NCBI GenBank assembly: GCA_964612675.1 | Contig: CAZTDD010000001.1 | Coordinates: forward strand, 62,001-126,000 | Length of the DNA stretch: 64,000 nt | DNA from: CAZTDD01 sp964612675 | GTDB lineage: Bacteria > Hinthialibacterota > Hinthialibacteria > Hinthialibacterales > JAKPRU01 | Direction: 5' to 3' | Part shown: piece by piece, positions 28,289-37,666 of the stretch | Position numbering within the stretch: position 1 is the stretch's first letter | How the letters are laid out: every line of letters begins with the position of its first letter | Translations under genes and position numbers: made by a program | Notes under the pieces: model-generated | Seen by the model: only the letters and a program-made list of their open reading frames with translations | What the model was told of the DNA's origin: nothing | The model's database searches: none

Positions 28289-28507
28289 ACCGGCAGAGAT
28301 TCCCATCCCTTTCATCGCCATCGCAGCCTGCGCTACACTGATTCGGCACCGTAGACTTTCATAAACGGGAGCGGTTGCCGGGAACAAGCTCGTTTTGCAG
28401 ACAGCACCCAATGTGAAACATCCGGTGTTCCGAGCGATTTTCATAGCGCCTGGCTCAAATCGACTTCTGGCAACAATTCTATAGTCAAGCGGTGGAAAGT
28501 AGTGTCT

Positions 28508-29563
28508 ATGGATAGCCGGGAGAATTTGGGACAACAAGACCAACTCATCGTCGATGACAATGTAACCGACGAGGATGCGCAGTGGCAGCCGGTCCGAGCC
28601 CCACAAGCGAGGAGCTTCGATCGTCCGCCGCTTGTATCGGTCGTCATTCTTAATTACAACGGCCAGACTTTTGTGCGTCGATGCCTTGAGACGGTACTGA
28701 AGGATAGCTACCCCAACAAAGAAGTAATCCTTGTGGACAACGCCTCCACCGACAACTCCCTCCAAATGTCTAGGATCTATTCCAACTTCATCCGTGTGGT
28801 CAGAAATCCCAGGAACTACGGATTCGCCCGGGGATGTAACGAGGGCATCAAGCGAAGCCAGGGTTCTATTGTTGTACTGCTCAACGTCGATACCTGCGTC
28901 CGGCCCGGCTGGCTGGAAGAGTTGGTGTATGCCATGGTCCAAGATCCCACGATCGGCGTTGCGGGCTCGAAGCTGCTCTTCCTCAACGGAAAGACAATCC
29001 AGCATGCCGGCGGAATGATCGCGGCGAATTGCCTGTCCCAACACATTGGGTACGGAGAACCCGACAACGGGCAATATCAGGTGCCTCGTGAGGTAGGATA
29101 CGTCACCGGCGCTTCCATTGCGATCCGCCGTGAGTTATTGGACGCCGTGGGATTATTAGACGAAGGCTTCACGTTGTATTACGACGACTTGGATCTGGCC
29201 CTCTCAGCAAGGCGTCACGGATACAAAGTCGTTTACGTCCCCTCATCCGTGGTTCTGCATTTTGAAACGTATGGAACAGAGAAGAATTCAAGGACATACT
29301 ATTATCGATACCATCGTGGAAGAATTCGTTTTCTGATCAAGAATTACGGTCTCCGGTATATATTCCGCACGTTCCTCAAAGCCGAGGCCGAATGGTATCG
29401 AATGGCAAACTTGAAGAGACAATTCCTTCCGCTTCTGGGGGCGTATCTCGTCAACCTACCCAAGGCCCCCTATTTCCTCATCCGCGGCTTCATTGTCCGC
29501 CGCACGACGAAACCGATACTGCACACGGAAGGACAACCTTGTCCCCATCCAACGACTCGGTAG
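28508..29563 (+). CDS. GT2 family glycosyltransferase (rhamnosyltransferase/WbbL-like)
   Basis: 351 residues from ATG 28508; a GTG six bases upstream is also possible. Preceded by ~45 hydrophilic residues, the GT-A domain shows PLVSVVILNYNGQTFVRR, the nucleotide site DNASTDNS, the DxD-like LLNVDTCVRPGWL, GYVTGASIAIRRELLDAVG and LYYDDLDLALSARRHGYK. This is the pattern of WbbL/rhamnosyltransferase-type GT2 enzymes that build O-antigen or exopolysaccharide. A basic amphipathic C-terminus (FRTFLKAEAEWYRMANLKRQF) may associate with the membrane. Sugar and acceptor unknown. Confidence 0.9.
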   Translation: MDSRENLGQQDQLIVDDNVTDEDAQWQPVRAPQARSFDRPPLVSVVILNYNGQTFVRRCLETVLKDSYPNKEVILVDNASTDNSLQMSRIYSNFIRVVRNPRNYGFARGCNEGIKRSQGSIVVLLNVDTCVRPGWLEELVYAMVQDPTIGVAGSKLLFLNGKTIQHAGGMIAANCLSQHIGYGEPDNGQYQVPREVGYVTGASIAIRRELLDAVGLLDEGFTLYYDDLDLALSARRHGYKVVYVPSSVVLHFETYGTEKNSRTYYYRYHRGRIRFLIKNYGLRYIFRTFLKAEAEWYRMANLKRQFLPLLGAYLVNLPKAPYFLIRGFIVRRTTKPILHTEGQPCPHPTTR

Positions 29564-29723
29564 TATTGGACCGGGGAAGCGTTCCATCCGTCGGTCGCCA
29601 CGCCTCGATCAGCGGCATCGATGATTTGACAAGGAAAAGGCTTTTGCGAGTCCACAATTGCACTCCTGTACTCGCGAGACGCCGCTGTTCTCTATGGAGT
29701 GGGAACAGACTACATTCAGTTAC

Positions 29724-32700
29724 TCAATACTCTATCCATCTGTGTATTCTTGTATCCAGGATTGGCGTAGGCGTAGGGGCGGTTCCTGTGATTCCGTGAA
29801 AGACTCTCAGACGCGGCTTGCCATCGTCGACACCTTGCTGAAAGAACCACGTATTCTCGAAATCCCATCTTGGGTACTTGAACGGTTCATGGTCTCCTCG
29901 ATCCTCCACAGCGTGCCCCATTCCATTTCCATCTTCACTCTCAGCGAGATTGTACGCAATCAGAATGTCTTCCTCTTCGCGCCCCTTTACAGTTGCCACG
30001 GTAAACGAGTCCTCTACAACACCCCCCGCATTGATCCCGACCAGTCCACCGGCGTAGCGCGACCCCATAACCGTTCCGGCTGCATAGCTTCCTCGGATGG
30101 TCGCGAAGTAAGCGCCAACATCGCCTAGTTGATTGTGGCCAACCAACCCGGCCACGGCCTCCTCTCCGCGCACCTTGCAGTCGGCATACGACTCCTCGAT
30201 TTTCCCTTCACTGTTCATACCGACCAGCCCACCAATACCCCTATGTTTTCCATAGACACTTCCAGACGAAAAAGACCTCTCGATGATCCCAAAGTTCTTT
30301 CCCACCAATCCCCCCACAAAGGAATAACCTGCAGCATCACCGATCGTGTAACACTCAGAAATACAACCGTGATTCTCTCCAGCAATTCCACCGGCGCCAA
30401 ATGCCGTCCGCCCGATATTTACGTCAGTAAAACACTGAAGGATGTTGCCCTGATTCAAGGAGACGATTCCACCGACCATTTCGCTGTCGCATTCAACAGA
30501 ACCGATAACAAAGCAGTTCGAGATTGTCCCATTATTCGTATTCAGTAGCGCTCCAGGAGATCCATTCACGACAATATTCTCAATGCCGAGGTTTCGTATC
30601 AGACCAAGGTTATAACGAAACACAGACTGGTGATCCAAATCCAAGTTTCGAATGACATGACCGTCACCGTCGAAGATGCTGGAACCCAGTTGGATTTCTG
30701 TGAATGATCTGCCGGACGCGTCCAAGTCATTCGTGAGAATATAATTCTGTTTCTTTTTCGGATCGACCACATTTAGCTCGTCGAATATGGCAATTTCAAC
30801 GTATGGCAGACTTTCATCAGGAGTTGGAAACACAGGCAACGGCGTCCTCGTCGGTCGATCTCCCAGCGGAATGGTCGGCGTTATCGTGGGGGTCGGTATT
30901 TCCGTCGGAGTCGGTGTAAGCGTCGGCGGCAATGCGATTTCGTGATGTCCGAGAAACCCGTCAGCATAATTGTAATAAACGTCGCGCACTTCTTCACTGT
31001 TAAAATAAAATGAATAAGTCCCAGAGGGAAAAGTATCCTCTATAATAAACAAGTAGTCAATTTCATTCTGTTTTAAAGGTAGATCCGTACCACGATAATA
31101 GGGGTTCTGTTCATTGTAATACAGCGCAACAGGCATCACTTTCTCAGCGTCAGGAGTAAGCATATAGACATCGTTTTCGTCAATCGTACGCCACTCGACG
31201 TTGATGCGGTTTAGAGATTCAGAGCCATATTTCACAATAACATGGAGATAGGTTGTATCCTGTATTTCTTGTTTCACGTAACGAGTCGAAACATCGAGGG
31301 GCGCTATAAGAGAATGCTCACCGAATATGTAGATCGACTGACCCGTCGACGCCAGGATGGTCTGATCACCAAGTATCTTGACAGTCACAATCTGACCCGC
31401 CTCATCTTCGTCAACAGACGTTTCTGCGATCAGATTTATTCCGTCACGTATACTGAATAGTCGTATTCGATCACCGTCAACAATAACAAGATATTCCTTG
31501 TTTTGAGCGTACAAATCGGGGCACGTGTGCATGGCAAGAGGAGTTCGAAAGAAAGGTGATAAATCGATTTCTCCTAGATTGTATTCACGCTGTAAATCTC
31601 CCGAACGCCCCCAATACCGGCGCATGATGTTGTAGTCGTTGGGACTACTTGATGTCTGCCCTGTATTGTTCAATGTGAATATATCCGGTACCCAATCTTG
31701 AACGACGGTCCCCTCAGCAATATCGAGTGTATCCGGCATCCAGAAGGGGAGAGACAAGGTTTCAAAATAATATACATAACGATTGCCGCGCAGCCTTTCC
31801 TTCAGCAGATCGCCCTGCAAATACTGATATGCACGACCGCTTTGGAGCGATACAATCGCAAGCGAATGGTAATCCCCGTTTACGGATGTGCTATACCGAT
31901 ATGCTGATCGGGAGATAGCATCCGGGTCAAAAGGACTGTTGTAATTGACATTACACCTCATATGTTTCTGGAACCAATACCACAAATGTAAGCGGAATAG
32001 ACCATGCCGCCCGTCATCTGATACGGCCAGCAACTCTCCTCTCTTTTTTCTAAGTTTTAGTTCCGCCCCCGAGCATTCAAATGATATCCCCCAATAAGAG
32101 AGATCGTCATCCAGGCGATCCAACTCAGAAATATGCCTTTCCCAGTTCGCCTTATCGGACCTGTCCTGCGCTCGAATCTTATCCTTGAGGAAGTCGGAGA
32201 ACTCGTCAACTGGAACGAAACTCGAATCGAATTCAATCAGACCGCTGTTGTAGTCTATTCCATGCCAATACCCCCATGTATCAAAACCCATAATGGCATC
32301 CTCAGTTGTTATTGCGGGTACCAATTCGCATCTTGCATCTGACTCCAGTATCAGCGAAACACGTCGCGCAATCTCCAGTGTTTCGTCGTTGATCACATCC
32401 TTATTCAACTTGCGCAGACAAATGCCCGATCGAAGTGGAGATGACACCAAAGACTTGTAAGAATCGGCGTCAAGCGTTGCGACAGGCGTCCCCAATGTTG
32501 TTTCTTCCTTTTCAAGAGAAGTCGTGTAGATATAGCTGACGGGATTGTCGCCATTATCCGGCCAGCACGAACATATGTGATTGGAATCGATAAAGAAATG
32601 CGTCATAGAATGACGGTGTTGGAGAATTCCATCGGAAATATATATCTTATTCAGCAGTTCAAAATATTCAGCATCGTAAACATAGAGAACCTCATACTGG

Positions 32701-33113
32701 ACAATGTGTGGACCGTATTCCTCATGTATCTCCTCTATATTCTCGCTACCAACGACAAGTAGCTTGTCCCTATCAGGAGAGATATCGAGAAGGCTGCCAC
32801 GGATTGGGATTCTACAGGATGTCTGGAATATGTCTTCACTGCAACGCCCTATAGTCGAAAAAGAAAGAAAGATAAATGAGGTCAAGAGAAGCGTAGCGAT
32901 AGACCGTACTGTATAGGCTGACCGAGTGTAGGGATCGGCATGATTTGCAAACGTCAGGATTCTTTGATACACAACGGATTTGACAACAATTTCGCACCAC
33001 ACAATTATCCCCCGGGTGCCACCTGTAACTGAACCAGGAAGGCGGCCACTCAGGTCAGCCGGATTGGACTGGATGCAGAGCGCCTTCGATCGGAGAGCAC
33101 ACAGAATGGACAA
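29724..33113 (-). CDS. Very large exported GLUG-repeat surface protein with Pro/Thr linker
   Basis: Up to 1129 residues. The start is uncertain: TTG 33113 with a weak GGGA or GTG 32972 with none. A hydrophobic segment (SIATLLLTSFIFLSFSTIGRC) near residue 85 of the long form is the signal peptide. A ~650-residue region of unknown fold follows (perhaps beta-propeller-like; INLIAETSVDEDEAG, IRLFSIRDG). Then comes a Pro/Thr linker (LTPTPTEIPTPTITPT) and, at ~860-1090, at least four GLUG-type repeats (GGLVGKNFG, GGLVGMNSEG, AGLVGHNQLG, GGLVGINAGG), as in cell-surface adhesins. Codon use is A/T-richer than neighbouring genes, hinting at transfer. Likely a surface or cell-attachment protein; ligand unknown. 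Confidence 0.75.
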   Translation of the reverse strand: MSILCALRSKALCIQSNPADLSGRLPGSVTGGTRGIIVWCEIVVKSVVYQRILTFANHADPYTRSAYTVRSIATLLLTSFIFLSFSTIGRCSEDIFQTSCRIPIRGSLLDISPDRDKLLVVGSENIEEIHEEYGPHIVQYEVLYVYDAEYFELLNKIYISDGILQHRHSMTHFFIDSNHICSCWPDNGDNPVSYIYTTSLEKEETTLGTPVATLDADSYKSLVSSPLRSGICLRKLNKDVINDETLEIARRVSLILESDARCELVPAITTEDAIMGFDTWGYWHGIDYNSGLIEFDSSFVPVDEFSDFLKDKIRAQDRSDKANWERHISELDRLDDDLSYWGISFECSGAELKLRKKRGELLAVSDDGRHGLFRLHLWYWFQKHMRCNVNYNSPFDPDAISRSAYRYSTSVNGDYHSLAIVSLQSGRAYQYLQGDLLKERLRGNRYVYYFETLSLPFWMPDTLDIAEGTVVQDWVPDIFTLNNTGQTSSSPNDYNIMRRYWGRSGDLQREYNLGEIDLSPFFRTPLAMHTCPDLYAQNKEYLVIVDGDRIRLFSIRDGINLIAETSVDEDEAGQIVTVKILGDQTILASTGQSIYIFGEHSLIAPLDVSTRYVKQEIQDTTYLHVIVKYGSESLNRINVEWRTIDENDVYMLTPDAEKVMPVALYYNEQNPYYRGTDLPLKQNEIDYLFIIEDTFPSGTYSFYFNSEEVRDVYYNYADGFLGHHEIALPPTLTPTPTEIPTPTITPTIPLGDRPTRTPLPVFPTPDESLPYVEIAIFDELNVVDPKKKQNYILTNDLDASGRSFTEIQLGSSIFDGDGHVIRNLDLDHQSVFRYNLGLIRNLGIENIVVNGSPGALLNTNNGTISNCFVIGSVECDSEMVGGIVSLNQGNILQCFTDVNIGRTAFGAGGIAGENHGCISECYTIGDAAGYSFVGGLVGKNFGIIERSFSSGSVYGKHRGIGGLVGMNSEGKIEESYADCKVRGEEAVAGLVGHNQLGDVGAYFATIRGSYAAGTVMGSRYAGGLVGINAGGVVEDSFTVATVKGREEEDILIAYNLAESEDGNGMGHAVEDRGDHEPFKYPRWDFENTWFFQQGVDDGKPRLRVFHGITGTAPTPTPILDTRIHRWIEY

Positions 33114-33379
33114 CCTCTCATCCCTACGCTCAAATCATCCAACTAGCATAGACCTAGGGAGAGTATAGCCTGGGCGCGGTGTCCTCGACAGAGTGCTTAC
33201 GAGGAGTCCGTCATATGATCCCAAGTCTCCATAAGGCGTCAGTTTGCGTGTTTCAGGCAATCTCTCCAAATCCCGGATGAATCAAATCAACGGAGTCGCG
33301 GTCGATCAGCGAATGAGGCCTTGAGAGACGGCATGAAGCCAGGAACTGAAATCGCTCGGTGTGCATAGGAAAGAAAGGT
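33114..33379. other. Intergenic region without recognised feature
   Basis: Holds the upstream region of the GLUG-repeat gene and the downstream region of the Cys-rich gene. No gene-like frame with a ribosome binding site and no clear hairpin was found. Confidence 0.4.
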
Positions 33380-33670
33380 TCACGCCGACAGGTTGGCTGC
33401 AAGAACCCGTTCGCGCTCGTGGCGCAGTTTTCGAAGGTTCTCCTCGACCTGGACGGATGCGCGCGAGGTCTTTCGGCGATGGGGATTATAAGGACAGCGT
33501 AGGCAGGAGAGAGTGAAATGCGAGTAGATTCGGAGAAGAGTCTCGGTGCTTTCGACCTCTTCACCAACGTTCTGAATCAACCAAGTGCGGAACTCCGATA
33601 GCGTGAGTTTGGACTCGGCAATGAGACAGTCGTGACCTTCCCAGTAAGGGCATGATGGTTTGGAGGCCAT
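33380..33670 (-). CDS. Small cysteine-containing protein of unknown function
   Basis: 96 residues from an ATG with GGAGAGGG just upstream. Four cysteines are placed as C7-x7-C15 (SCPYWEGHDC) and C56-x2-C59 (LSCLRCPYNPH), a spacing that could bind zinc or an iron-sulfur cluster. The C-terminal third is basic and helical (EENLRKLRHERERVL). No signal peptide. No family recognised; the good ribosome binding site and metal-ligand-like cysteines are why it is called. Confidence 0.6.
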   Translation of the reverse strand: MASKPSCPYWEGHDCLIAESKLTLSEFRTWLIQNVGEEVESTETLLRIYSHFTLSCLRCPYNPHRRKTSRASVQVEENLRKLRHERERVLAANLSA

Positions 33671-33886
33671 CGTCCCTCTCCTCCCTCCGAATTAACGGCC
33701 CTAAGCACCTGAAAACAGATAACTTAATCACCGCCAGGGACAGCCCGTGAACTCCGATCTCCGATTTGGTGTCCCTGTCGCATGTTGTTATCGGCAGGTG
33801 AGAGTCCAATCCTAAGCGATTGCCGGAGTTTTCTCAGAACGGGTCTTACTGTTAGAACGAAACGCTGTATGCTGTTCCAGCGTCAA

Positions 33887-35698
33887 TCACTTGAATAAAC
33901 TTAAGATAGTATCATGAAAATGCTCTTCGACGTGGAGAACTGCCTTAAAATAAGCGCACAGTGCAGACAACTTTCGGTCGGTATTCCTGGTATGGATTTG
34001 CTGGATCAGATCGAGAGTGGCGGGATAGAGAGCCATTCCAAAGACCCGTTGGACTTTCGGATCGCGGTGCAGCTCCCAGAAGACATCCTCGGCAGGCTTG
34101 AAACCGTTGGGAGTCCCGGAAGGCTTGCACAAGGCAAGCCCTTTCTGAGCCTTCTCTGCAGCTTGAGCGAGTACTCTTTTCGCCTCTTCCAGAATCGCGT
34201 TCAGAAGCGACTGCCGTGACTCGATCTTGCTTCGAATGTCCTCGATGAATCGGTCACGGGGAAATGCCGTGTCAACCGGAATCTCATTCAAATCCCCCCG
34301 GCGTGTCCCTGCGATGTGCGCACCGACTCTCCCGGTATCGATAACCGTGACCGACGCCTCCCTCAACCGCCGCTCAAACTCTTTCGCGAACATCGCAAGA
34401 GTCCGAGACGTTGGAACGTCTCTGCCCTCTTTCCCGGAAAGCCACACAAGGGGTTCATAGATCACCGCTTGTCCCGCTTCCTCGGAGTGGAAACCCAGGT
34501 GCCCTTGCTGTTTGTCGATGTTCTGGTGCTTGCGACCCAGTGCGGAGCCAAGAACATGAGATTCGCCTCCCTCGGCGCAGTAAGCGAAGTCACACCCCAA
34601 AAGGTAAATGGGGTCACAGCCCAAATTCACTAGAACCTCAAGGGCCCCATGGACCACCGAAATCGGTTTCCGAAACTCAACCGTCTCTCCCACCACGCTG
34701 CGAAGCCAGGAAATCGTCGGCGATTCTCCTGCATTTAACACAACCCGAGGGCCGGGCCAGCGCTGAGGAATCTCAAAATAGACCTCCGGATCGTATACAA
34801 GAATGGTAGCGCGTACCGGTTCGGTGGCCTCGAAATGCATCCAGTTAAGAGAATTCGGGTCGCAACTGACGACGACATGAGGTTCGATACCAAAACGCTG
34901 CAGAATCGAGTAAGCGGTGTCAACGCAAACAAGAAGCGGCCGAGTTTCTAACCTAGACAAAGCTTCAAGATCTCGCTCAAGCGAAGGACCGGCAGATATC
35001 AGAACACCAGGATGTCCGGCGCACCATCCTCCGAGTCGCCCAATAGGAGGATCGTTCAAGACACTCGGAAGATTCCGCCAGATATTCTCTTGAATCTGTG
35101 GCCCACATTCCGAACAGAACCGCGCCTCGGCTGCGGCGCGTTCCATCAAGGCATTGACCGCCTGTTCCACTTCACAAAGATAATCGTCATGTCGCTGCCG
35201 GGAAACAGGATCTCTTAGCAACACCACCTCAGCTCCGAGGAGTCTCGGCAGAAGCTCGGATACAACGTTCTCGATGGCAGTGAGGTCGGAACCAAGGACG
35301 ATTCGCAGTCCGGGATGGCCGAGGACCTTCGAAAGATCGAGACGCGCTAAAACCTCGCGAAACAGATCGACGTCCGGCTCGACAACCACTGCGCCTGACA
35401 TGCGGTTGCCCAATTCAAGACAGGCAGCCAAGAACAAATACCCGCATCCCGAACCCAGGAAGATCGGTAGACAGTCTCCATTAGGAGCGGAACTCCTGAC
35501 AGATTCCCGATATACGCGAAGAGGATCTGTTACGGAAACGAGCGGTTCACCGCACGAGTCTATTGGTACAGGCCACCCATCTTTCGTGTGCTGAAAACGA
35601 TACGTTTCCTTTTTAGGACGGTTTTGAAGCAAAGCTACAGCTGCAGAATTGAAAGTCTGTAAAGCGGACAGGTTTCGTTCAAGAGGATTAGCGCTCAC
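33887..35698 (-). CDS. MAF/DUF115 family protein (MptE-like Rossmann, motility accessory factor type)
   Basis: 603 residues. The central domain has LISAGPSLERDLEAL, VCVDTAYSILQRFGIEPHVVVSCDPN and LGCDFAYCAEGGESH, the signature of DUF115/MAF_flag10. This family of putative sialic- or legionaminic/pseudaminic-acid transferases glycosylates flagellin and relates to archaeal MptE. The N-terminal 200 residues (GSGCGYLFLAACLELGNRMSGAVVVEP) form the expected first Rossmann-like domain. No flagellar genes are in the window, so another surface protein or glycan may be the acceptor. The start overlaps the GNAT gene at 35688 by 11 bases, so the two are coupled. The family call is good; the substrate is unknown. 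Confidence 0.85.
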   Translation of the reverse strand: MSANPLERNLSALQTFNSAAVALLQNRPKKETYRFQHTKDGWPVPIDSCGEPLVSVTDPLRVYRESVRSSAPNGDCLPIFLGSGCGYLFLAACLELGNRMSGAVVVEPDVDLFREVLARLDLSKVLGHPGLRIVLGSDLTAIENVVSELLPRLLGAEVVLLRDPVSRQRHDDYLCEVEQAVNALMERAAAEARFCSECGPQIQENIWRNLPSVLNDPPIGRLGGWCAGHPGVLISAGPSLERDLEALSRLETRPLLVCVDTAYSILQRFGIEPHVVVSCDPNSLNWMHFEATEPVRATILVYDPEVYFEIPQRWPGPRVVLNAGESPTISWLRSVVGETVEFRKPISVVHGALEVLVNLGCDPIYLLGCDFAYCAEGGESHVLGSALGRKHQNIDKQQGHLGFHSEEAGQAVIYEPLVWLSGKEGRDVPTSRTLAMFAKEFERRLREASVTVIDTGRVGAHIAGTRRGDLNEIPVDTAFPRDRFIEDIRSKIESRQSLLNAILEEAKRVLAQAAEKAQKGLALCKPSGTPNGFKPAEDVFWELHRDPKVQRVFGMALYPATLDLIQQIHTRNTDRKLSALCAYFKAVLHVEEHFHDTILSLFK

Positions 35699-36341
35699 GT
35701 CGTCCTACACACTCTCGCCAGGTATCGATCGTCGCCTTCATATCGTAATGCAGAACCTCGAATTCACCGGACAGAGTACGAAAGTGAGCCCGACTATCGG
35801 CGTACCGCTCGTCGCTCAAAACACTGACCGGCGAAACATCCGGACAATCCCGCCATTTTCGCCCCATCATAACAAAACCGCATTTCTCGTAACAGCGCCG
35901 GGCGGCGATATTCGGAGCTGCAACCTCAAGTGAAAGGCTGTCGAAGTTCCAGGCGGAAAAATACGCCTCTTCGAGCGTTCGGATACCATCGCTTCCAAAT
36001 CCACGACCGACAAACCTCGAGTCGAGATCGATCCCGAGAACGGCATTCCGGCTCTCTACGGAAACGTCGGATAACGTGAGCCATCCCACCAGATCGCGGG
36101 CATGGCTCTCGATAGCAAAGGCATACACACCATCCGCCGAGACCCGCACGTCAAACCATTCATCCCAGCCCAAGGACGTTGTAGGCCGGTGATTGTAAGG
36201 GGCCAGAAGCGGATCGCTATGACGGCCCCATAGTGACATTCGCTCGCAATCCGTACGACGGAAACGACGCAGCACTGTCTTTGAACCCAACAAGTAGACG
36301 CCATTGTCCGGCACCGCCGGTTGGTACTTATCCTTTTCCAT
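35688..36341 (-). CDS. GNAT family N-acetyltransferase (RimJ/RimL-like)
   Basis: 217 residues. The N-terminal strand KTVLRRFRRTDCERM, then the acetyl-CoA loop DSRFVGRGFGSDGIRTL (Q/RxxGxG-like) and the final NIAARRCYEKCGFVMMGR, are diagnostic of the RimJ/RimL-like GNAT fold. It lies directly upstream of, and overlaps, the MAF-type gene, as N-acetyltransferases often do in nonulosonic-acid or protein-glycosylation loci (compare PseH-type enzymes). It may therefore acetylate an aminosugar intermediate. That role is inferred from context; a general N-acetyltransferase function is equally possible. Confidence 0.85.
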   Translation of the reverse strand: MEKDKYQPAVPDNGVYLLGSKTVLRRFRRTDCERMSLWGRHSDPLLAPYNHRPTTSLGWDEWFDVRVSADGVYAFAIESHARDLVGWLTLSDVSVESRNAVLGIDLDSRFVGRGFGSDGIRTLEEAYFSAWNFDSLSLEVAAPNIAARRCYEKCGFVMMGRKWRDCPDVSPVSVLSDERYADSRAHFRTLSGEFEVLHYDMKATIDTWRECVGRRER

Positions 36342-36365
36342 GTGCCAGGCTCGCCCGGCGGAAGA

Positions 36366-37445
36366 CTACAATCGCGAGAGGAATTTCAGGTCCGCCGCAG
36401 GGAACGCGTAGCGATCGAAATGGGCACGAGGGATCCATTTGATCTCGCTGTGATAATTCGCTCGCGGCTTTCCGTCAATATGTTCACACAGATACACATG
36501 CAGCGTGATCGTGAAATGAGAATACGCATGGTTCACCGTGGCTATGTGCTCAACCGGTCGAACATCTATAGCCAATTCTTCTTTTGACTCTCGGATCAAC
36601 GCCTGATAGTGAGATTCACCCTCTTCGATTTTTCCACCGGGGAATTCCCATAGACCTCCGAGCATTCCGCCAAACGGCCGTTTCCCGAGCAGAAACCGTC
36701 CGTTTTTTCGTATCGCCGCCGCAACGATTTCATAATGCGGCACGGCTTTCCGCTTGCGGCGTACCGGGAGATCCTCTTGAGATCCTTTCTTGTATGCTTC
36801 ACAAATTCTCTTGAGTGGACATTCGGCACAAGCCGGCTTTCTTGGGGTGCAAACTCTCGCTCCCAGTTCCATCAAAGACTGATTAAAATTCCCAGCTTTC
36901 TTCGACGGAACCAATAGCTCCGCGAGTCCCCAGAGAGACCGAATCGTACTCGAATCGTCTATGTTACTCTCAATATGAAAAAGGCGTGCTAAAACTCGTT
37001 TTACATTTCCATCTAGTATGGGTGCAGATACATCGTAGGCTATGCTTACGATCGCACCCGCCGTATATTGACCGATACCGGGAAGTTGATTCCATTCATC
37101 GACAGTTCGGGGAAAAAACCCCTGGCGTTTTTCTACAATTATTCTCGACGTTTCGTGGATTTTCTGCGCCCGGCTGTAATACCCCAATCCCTCCCACAAC
37201 TTCAGTACATCGTCACGGTCGCCGCCCGCCAATTCCTCCACGGTGGGGAATTTCTCGATAAAACGATTAAAATACGGGACAACCGTCTCGACCCGAGTCT
37301 GCTGAAGCATAATCTCCGATACCCACACATGGTAAGGATCTCTCGACCTACGCCACGGCAGATCTCGTGCGTTCCCGTCGAACCACTTCAGCAACGAGCG
37401 ACGCACTGTCTGCGTTTTCTGCCTTGCTTGTTCAGTCAGGTTCAT
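36366..37445 (-). CDS. mutY: A/G-specific adenine DNA glycosylase MutY
   Basis: 359 residues from ATG 37445; a GTG ten codons upstream is less likely. Catalytic Glu44 is in WVSEIMLQQTRV and Asp145 in LDGNVKRVL after the helix-hairpin-helix LPGIGQYTAGAI. The 4Fe-4S cysteines are C199-x6-C206-x2-C209-x5-C215. The C-terminal NUDIX-like domain (~230-359) has the box GGKIEEGESHYQALIRESKEEL and helps recognise 8-oxoG. MutY removes A opposite 8-oxoG. All key residues are present. Confidence 0.97.
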   Translation of the reverse strand: MNLTEQARQKTQTVRRSLLKWFDGNARDLPWRRSRDPYHVWVSEIMLQQTRVETVVPYFNRFIEKFPTVEELAGGDRDDVLKLWEGLGYYSRAQKIHETSRIIVEKRQGFFPRTVDEWNQLPGIGQYTAGAIVSIAYDVSAPILDGNVKRVLARLFHIESNIDDSSTIRSLWGLAELLVPSKKAGNFNQSLMELGARVCTPRKPACAECPLKRICEAYKKGSQEDLPVRRKRKAVPHYEIVAAAIRKNGRFLLGKRPFGGMLGGLWEFPGGKIEEGESHYQALIRESKEELAIDVRPVEHIATVNHAYSHFTITLHVYLCEHIDGKPRANYHSEIKWIPRAHFDRYAFPAADLKFLSRL

Positions 37446-37666
37446 TCCTATCGATCTCCACGGAGAAGGACGCACGCCGAGCCGTTGCCATCGAATCTAA
37501 AAAGATGCTCAAAAAAGGACGCCATAATGAAAAAGGAACAACGTGATGACCGTTGTTCGATTTACGTGATTCGGCAGGTACGTGAAGAATCCGCCCTTGG
37601 TCACTTCAAGAGCCGACTGTACAGTATGATGTCAAACTGAGAGGTTTATTCCTAGGGAGATAATTC

